A DNA stretch of 8,839 nucleotides from Rhizobiales bacterium UBA697 (GTDB taxonomy: Bacteria > Pseudomonadota > Alphaproteobacteria > Rhizobiales > Ancalomicrobiaceae). Below are positions 6,606-8,839 of this stretch, one piece after another. Position numbers and translations under genes: made by a program. Under the pieces are notes generated by a model. That model saw nothing but the letters and a program-made list of their open reading frames with translations, did no database searches and had not been told where the DNA came from. How positions within the stretch are numbered: the first letter of the stretch is position 1; each line of letters starts with the position of its first letter. The stretch is from assembly GCA_002298965.1 (NCBI GenBank), contig DBMN01000325.1:1-8839 (forward strand), written 5' to 3'.

Positions 6606-7384
6606 GCCCTGATCTCGATCTGCAGGGGCGCCGGGCCCTGGTGACCGGAGGGACCCAGGGCGTTGGTGCGGCCATCGTCGAAGTGCTGCGGGAAGCCGGC
6701 GCCCGGATCGTCACCACGGCACGCAGCGTACCCGAGATCTCGCCCCCGGATCTCCGCTACATCGCCGCCGATATCGCAACCGCGGAAGGGTGTGCAAAGG
6801 TCGCGAGCTTCGCCCTCGAGCAGCTCGGCGGTGTGGACATCGTCGTCAATGTCGTGGGTGGTTCGACCGCCCCGACCGGTGGCTTCTCCGTCCTCGACGA
6901 CGACGTGTGGATGCGCGAACTGAACCTCAATCTGATGACGGCGGTTCGCCTCGACCGAGCCCTGTTGCCCTCGATGATCGCACAGGGCTCCGGTGTCGTC
7001 GTCCATGTCACGTCCATTCAGGGAAGACTGCCGTTGCCGGAGTCGACCACGGCCTATGCTGCGGCGAAGGCGGCTCTCTCGACCTACAGCAAGAGCCTGT
7101 CGAAAGAGGTGTCGCCGAAGGGCGTCCGAGTGGTGAGGGTGTCGCCGGGCTGGGTGGAAACGGCAGCGGCGGTCGCCTTGACCGAGCGTCTCGCCGAGCA
7201 GGCGGGAACCGACTATGCCGGCGGCAAACAGATCATCATGAACTCGCTCGGCGGCATTCCCCTCGGGCGGCCGGCGAAACCCCGGGAGGTCGCCGATCTC
7301 GTCGCCTTTCTCGTGTCCTCGCGCGCCGGTGCGATCACCGGCAGTGAGTTCGTCATCGACGGCGGCACGGTCCCGACCGTGTGA
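6602..7384 (+). CDS. Short-chain dehydrogenase/reductase (SDR) family oxidoreductase
   Basis: The product is a 260-residue classical SDR that should interconvert an alcohol and a carbonyl using NAD(P). The cofactor motif is TGGTQGVG (15-22). Asp57 in AADIA is the usual adenine-binding acid. The NNAG region reads NVVGG (83-87), a variant seen in some family members. Catalytic residues are all present: Asn108 or Asn110 in LNLNL, Ser138 in VTSIQG, and Tyr152 and Lys156 in YAAAK. PGWVET follows at 182-187, and the C-terminus ends in the common FVIDGG (250-255). After TTARS (38-42) no acidic residue is obvious at the ribose-binding position, and Arg41 suggests a preference for NADP. It overlaps the NTF2-like gene by 4 nt and probably shares its control by the divergent HxlR regulator. 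The substrate cannot be deduced. Confidence 0.93.
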   Translation: MSPDLDLQGRRALVTGGTQGVGAAIVEVLREAGARIVTTARSVPEISPPDLRYIAADIATAEGCAKVASFALEQLGGVDIVVNVVGGSTAPTGGFSVLDDDVWMRELNLNLMTAVRLDRALLPSMIAQGSGVVVHVTSIQGRLPLPESTTAYAAAKAALSTYSKSLSKEVSPKGVRVVRVSPGWVETAAAVALTERLAEQAGTDYAGGKQIIMNSLGGIPLGRPAKPREVADLVAFLVSSRAGAITGSEFVIDGGTVPTV

Positions 7385-7552
7385 CGCGCCGCGCGCAGTC
7401 GCCGGTCCCGGATCGGCGCGCCCCGTCGTTTCTGCCCGCCGTGCCCGCAGTCGTCGACGAAGCCACCCACCGAGTTGCGGCGGGCGGTCGCGACGTCACC
7501 TCGTGTCGCAAGTCGCAAGTCGCCGGAACGCATCGGACGCGGTCGCAGCCCC

Positions 7553-7590
7553 CACGCCCCTTCCGAGATTGCGGGAAGGGCGGAGGCGTG
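7553..7590. repeat. Imperfect hairpin, possible dispersed intergenic repeat
   Basis: CACGCC (7553-7558) pairs with GGCGTG (7585-7590) and CCTTCC (7559-7564) with GGAAGG (7574-7579), leaving a 9-nt loop and a 5-nt asymmetric bulge at 7580-7584. No U-run follows in either direction, so a terminator is unlikely. The style, a C-rich arm mirrored by a G-rich arm, recalls the REP-like palindromes scattered between genes in many alphaproteobacteria. With a single copy in the window, repeat status is inference. Confidence 0.4.
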
Positions 7591-7725
7591 TGGGCGTTGG
7601 CCTGTCTCCAGCCCGGGATCGCTTCAAGTCGATACGCGCCCGGCCAAGTGGCCGCTTCGGGCCGAAGGACGGTCCCCGAGATCTCCCATCCCCCCGGCGA
7701 GAAGACATTAACCCATATTCATAAA

Positions 7726-7744
7726 AATGCATGATACATGCATT
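7726..7744. promoter_or_regulatory. Perfect 19-bp AT-rich dyad
   Basis: AATGCATG (7726-7733) and CATGCATT (7737-7744) are exact inverted copies around ATA. The surrounding 45 bp are far more AT-rich than the rest of the window. Two readings are possible. One is an operator for a dimeric regulator: on the minus strand a TTGAAT / TATGAA pair with 18-nt spacing would straddle it. The other is a weak terminator for the exported-protein gene, because on the minus strand the dyad runs into five T residues about 90 nt beyond that stop. The 3-nt loop and AT-rich stem make a good terminator unlikely. Confidence 0.45.
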
Positions 7745-7835
7745 CAAAAGGCTCAGCTCACGTCCGTCTCCCCGGCCGAGCGTCGCCGGCAGGCGCCGCC
7801 GCGCGGCTGCCGGCCGGACCGAACGCCACCCCGCC

Positions 7836-8186
7836 TCAGCGGTTCAGGTCGACCGAGCCCCAGCAGTCCGGGCCCTTCCAGGTGCCGGCGACGTTGCGGG
7901 AGGTGACCTTGCCGGTGAAGTGGACGTCGCCCTTGGGCGAGGCCATCACCGCGGTGAAGGAGCCGTCCGACTTGACCGTGCCCGAGGCGCGCTCGCCGGA
8001 GCCTTCGTAGGCGTAGCCGATCAGCTCGATCGAGCCGCCCGAGACGTTGCCGTTCATCGGCGTGACGCCGGCACAGGCCGCGCCGCGACCACCGGCGACC
8101 GACGAGGCGCCCGAGTAGCTGTCGGCGAACGCCGGAGCGGCGGAGGCGGCGAGAGCGAGGGCGAAGATCGGGGCGAGAAGGCGCAT
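7836..8186 (-). CDS. Small exported protein of unknown function
   Basis: I cannot assign a function. The 116-residue product begins with a clear Sec signal peptide: MR, a hydrophobic core of about 18 residues, and a probable cleavage after AFA (residue 21), leaving about 95 residues in the periplasm or outside. The mature part is rich in Gly, Ser and Thr, with alternating polar and hydrophobic residues that suggest beta strands. It has just two cysteines, Cys38 (GAACAG) and Cys108 (GPDCWG), well placed for one disulfide joining the ends of the domain. The pattern SGTVKSDGSF, FTGKV, VAGTWKG, then C-W-G near the end recalls small periplasmic beta proteins common in Hyphomicrobiales, but this is an impression from memory. 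GGAG (8197-8194) lies 7 nt before the ATG at 8186. It follows the methyltransferase gene by 116 nt, enough for its own promoter. Confidence 0.8.
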   Translation of the reverse strand: MRLLAPIFALALAASAAPAFADSYSGASSVAGGRGAACAGVTPMNGNVSGGSIELIGYAYEGSGERASGTVKSDGSFTAVMASPKGDVHFTGKVTSRNVAGTWKGPDCWGSVDLNR

Positions 8187-8302
8187 GACGAAACTCCGAA
8201 TGCACGAGCCGTCCGAGCGACGGCGAGGCGCACGTTAGACGAGGCGGCGCGGGCTGGAAACCACTTCGCGGTCACAGGTCCGGGAAAACCTGCATCGCCG
8301 CG

Positions 8303-8839
8303 TCATCCGTTGCTCGCAGTGACCTCGGCGCCCGCGAGATCCGCCCGGCCGCGCAGGATCGCGTCGGCCTCCGGCAGATAGAGATCGGAGCCGGCGGGGT
8401 GGAGCACCAGCCCCGGCAGGATCGACGGCCGCGCCCGCGAGCCCTTGGTCGCCGTCACCAGCAGGCGATGGGCGGGCGCATCGGCGCGCGGGTGGACGGG
8501 GCGGACGGCGACGTCGCCGAAGCGGCCGGAAAGGGCCGTGAGAATCTCGTCGAGCCCGTCGCCGCGGAAGATCAGGCCGAGCCGGCCCTTCGGCGCCAGG
8601 ACCGAGGCGGCGACGCGCATCCAGTCGGCGAGCGTGCCCTCGGAAAAGACGTGGGCGGCGGCGCGGCGCGCGTCGGGCGATGGGCGGACGCTGCCGGGGG
8701 CGAAGAAGGGCGGGTTGACGATCACCCGGTCGAAGCTCTCGCGCGGCAGGGCGGCGTCGCGGACCGCGCCCCGGCGCAGCACGTCGACGGTCGCGATCGT
8801 GACGCGGGCGCCGAAGGCGGCGTTCTCGCCCCGCGACGC
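8303..8839 (-). CDS. TrmN6-like tRNA N6-adenine methyltransferase (N-terminus outside window)
   Basis: This looks like the COG4123 family, whose Escherichia coli member TrmN6 (YfiC) methylates N6 of adenine 37 in tRNA1(Val) using S-adenosylmethionine. The 178 visible residues are the C-terminal part of a protein usually about 240-260 long; the frame stays open to the window edge, so the GTG at 8782 is an internal valine and not the start. The SAM-binding glycine motif is lost upstream. What remains includes NAAFGARVTIATVDVL (6-21), the step to the conserved acidic strand, and the catalytic NPPF at 42-45 preceded by FDRVIV, typical of adenine-N6 methyltransferases. ADWMRVAASVLAPKGRLGLIF (71-91) and LLVTATKGSRA (126-136) are family-typical C-terminal strands. 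It lies upstream of the exported-protein gene on the same strand. A related methyltransferase with another RNA or protein target cannot be excluded. Confidence 0.85.
   Translation of the reverse strand, partial: ASRGENAAFGARVTIATVDVLRRGAVRDAALPRESFDRVIVNPPFFAPGSVRPSPDARRAAAHVFSEGTLADWMRVAASVLAPKGRLGLIFRGDGLDEILTALSGRFGDVAVRPVHPRADAPAHRLLVTATKGSRARPSILPGLVLHPAGSDLYLPEADAILRGRADLAGAEVTASNG

Larger units (their letters stand above)
7385..7835. other. 451-bp intergenic region between converging genes
   Basis: No credible gene lies here; the open frames are Arg/Pro/Ser-rich and match nothing I recognise. The stretch holds several short dyads. GTCGCAA is repeated twice followed by GTCGC at 7505-7523. 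An imperfect hairpin spans 7553-7590. CGGCC-AAGT-GGCCG (7641-7654) sits beside CTTCGG-G-CCGAAG (7655-7667). An AT-rich segment at about 7704-7750 contains a perfect 19-bp dyad. No strong U-tailed terminator for the SDR gene is visible. The mixture looks like decayed or repeat-derived DNA rather than coding sequence. Confidence 0.6.

Noticed and set aside
7496..7747. An 83-codon minus-strand open frame starting inside the AT-rich dyad
   Set aside because: Despite a promoter-like sequence nearby, the product is Arg/Pro-rich, has no good ribosome site, and crosses the repeat-like hairpins. No protein family is suggested.
8275..8292. A CAGGT...ACCTG dyad just after the methyltransferase stop
   Set aside because: It has only five base pairs with an 8-nt loop and no U-tail, so neither a terminator nor an operator can be supported.
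7731..8381. A 216-codon plus-strand open frame downstream of the SDR gene
   Set aside because: Most of it is antisense to the exported-protein gene, whose signal peptide, ribosome site and cysteine pattern are convincing. The plus-strand product is Arg/Ala-rich without a domain.

Overview
The window is very GC-rich, tightly packed bacterial DNA. Protein similarity recalled from memory points to an alphaproteobacterium, most likely of the order Hyphomicrobiales (Rhizobiales). Supporting points are the style of the DXS protein, the divergent ald/aldR pair and a TrmN6-type methyltransferase. The genus cannot be fixed from this sequence alone. I find no rRNA, tRNA, CRISPR array, transposase or phage gene.

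Layout. (1) 201-3916, plus strand: a compact run of dxs (isoprenoid precursor synthesis), a membrane-anchored SCO1/SenC copper/thiol protein, a LysE/RhtB-family exporter and a GNAT acetyltransferase. Gaps are 7 nt, 2 nt and a 4-nt ATGA overlap, so the four are probably co-transcribed although their functions are unrelated. A GC hairpin at 3934-3959 separates this run from the next gene. (2) 3992-5731: alanine dehydrogenase (ald, minus) and a divergent Lrp/AsnC regulator (aldR-like, plus) around a 162-bp control region with a perfect 14-bp palindrome. This is a catabolic switch turning L-alanine into pyruvate and ammonia. (3) 5805-7384: a minus-strand HxlR-type repressor facing a two-gene plus-strand operon, an NTF2/SnoaL-like small protein and a short-chain dehydrogenase joined by an ATGA overlap. 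Its codon use is less GC-biased than the flanks, which suggests a later acquisition. (4) 7385-7835: an intergenic stretch with a degenerate repeat-like hairpin and an isolated AT-rich 19-bp dyad. (5) 7836-8839, minus strand: a small exported protein of unknown function and, upstream of it, the C-terminal 178 residues of a TrmN6-like tRNA N6-adenine methyltransferase that runs off the window.

Most of the window is ordinary chromosomal content. I see no convincing wholly new system. The best leads are the regulator-flanked NTF2-like/SDR cassette, the unassigned 19-bp dyad at 7726-7744, the ald operator and the unknown exported protein.
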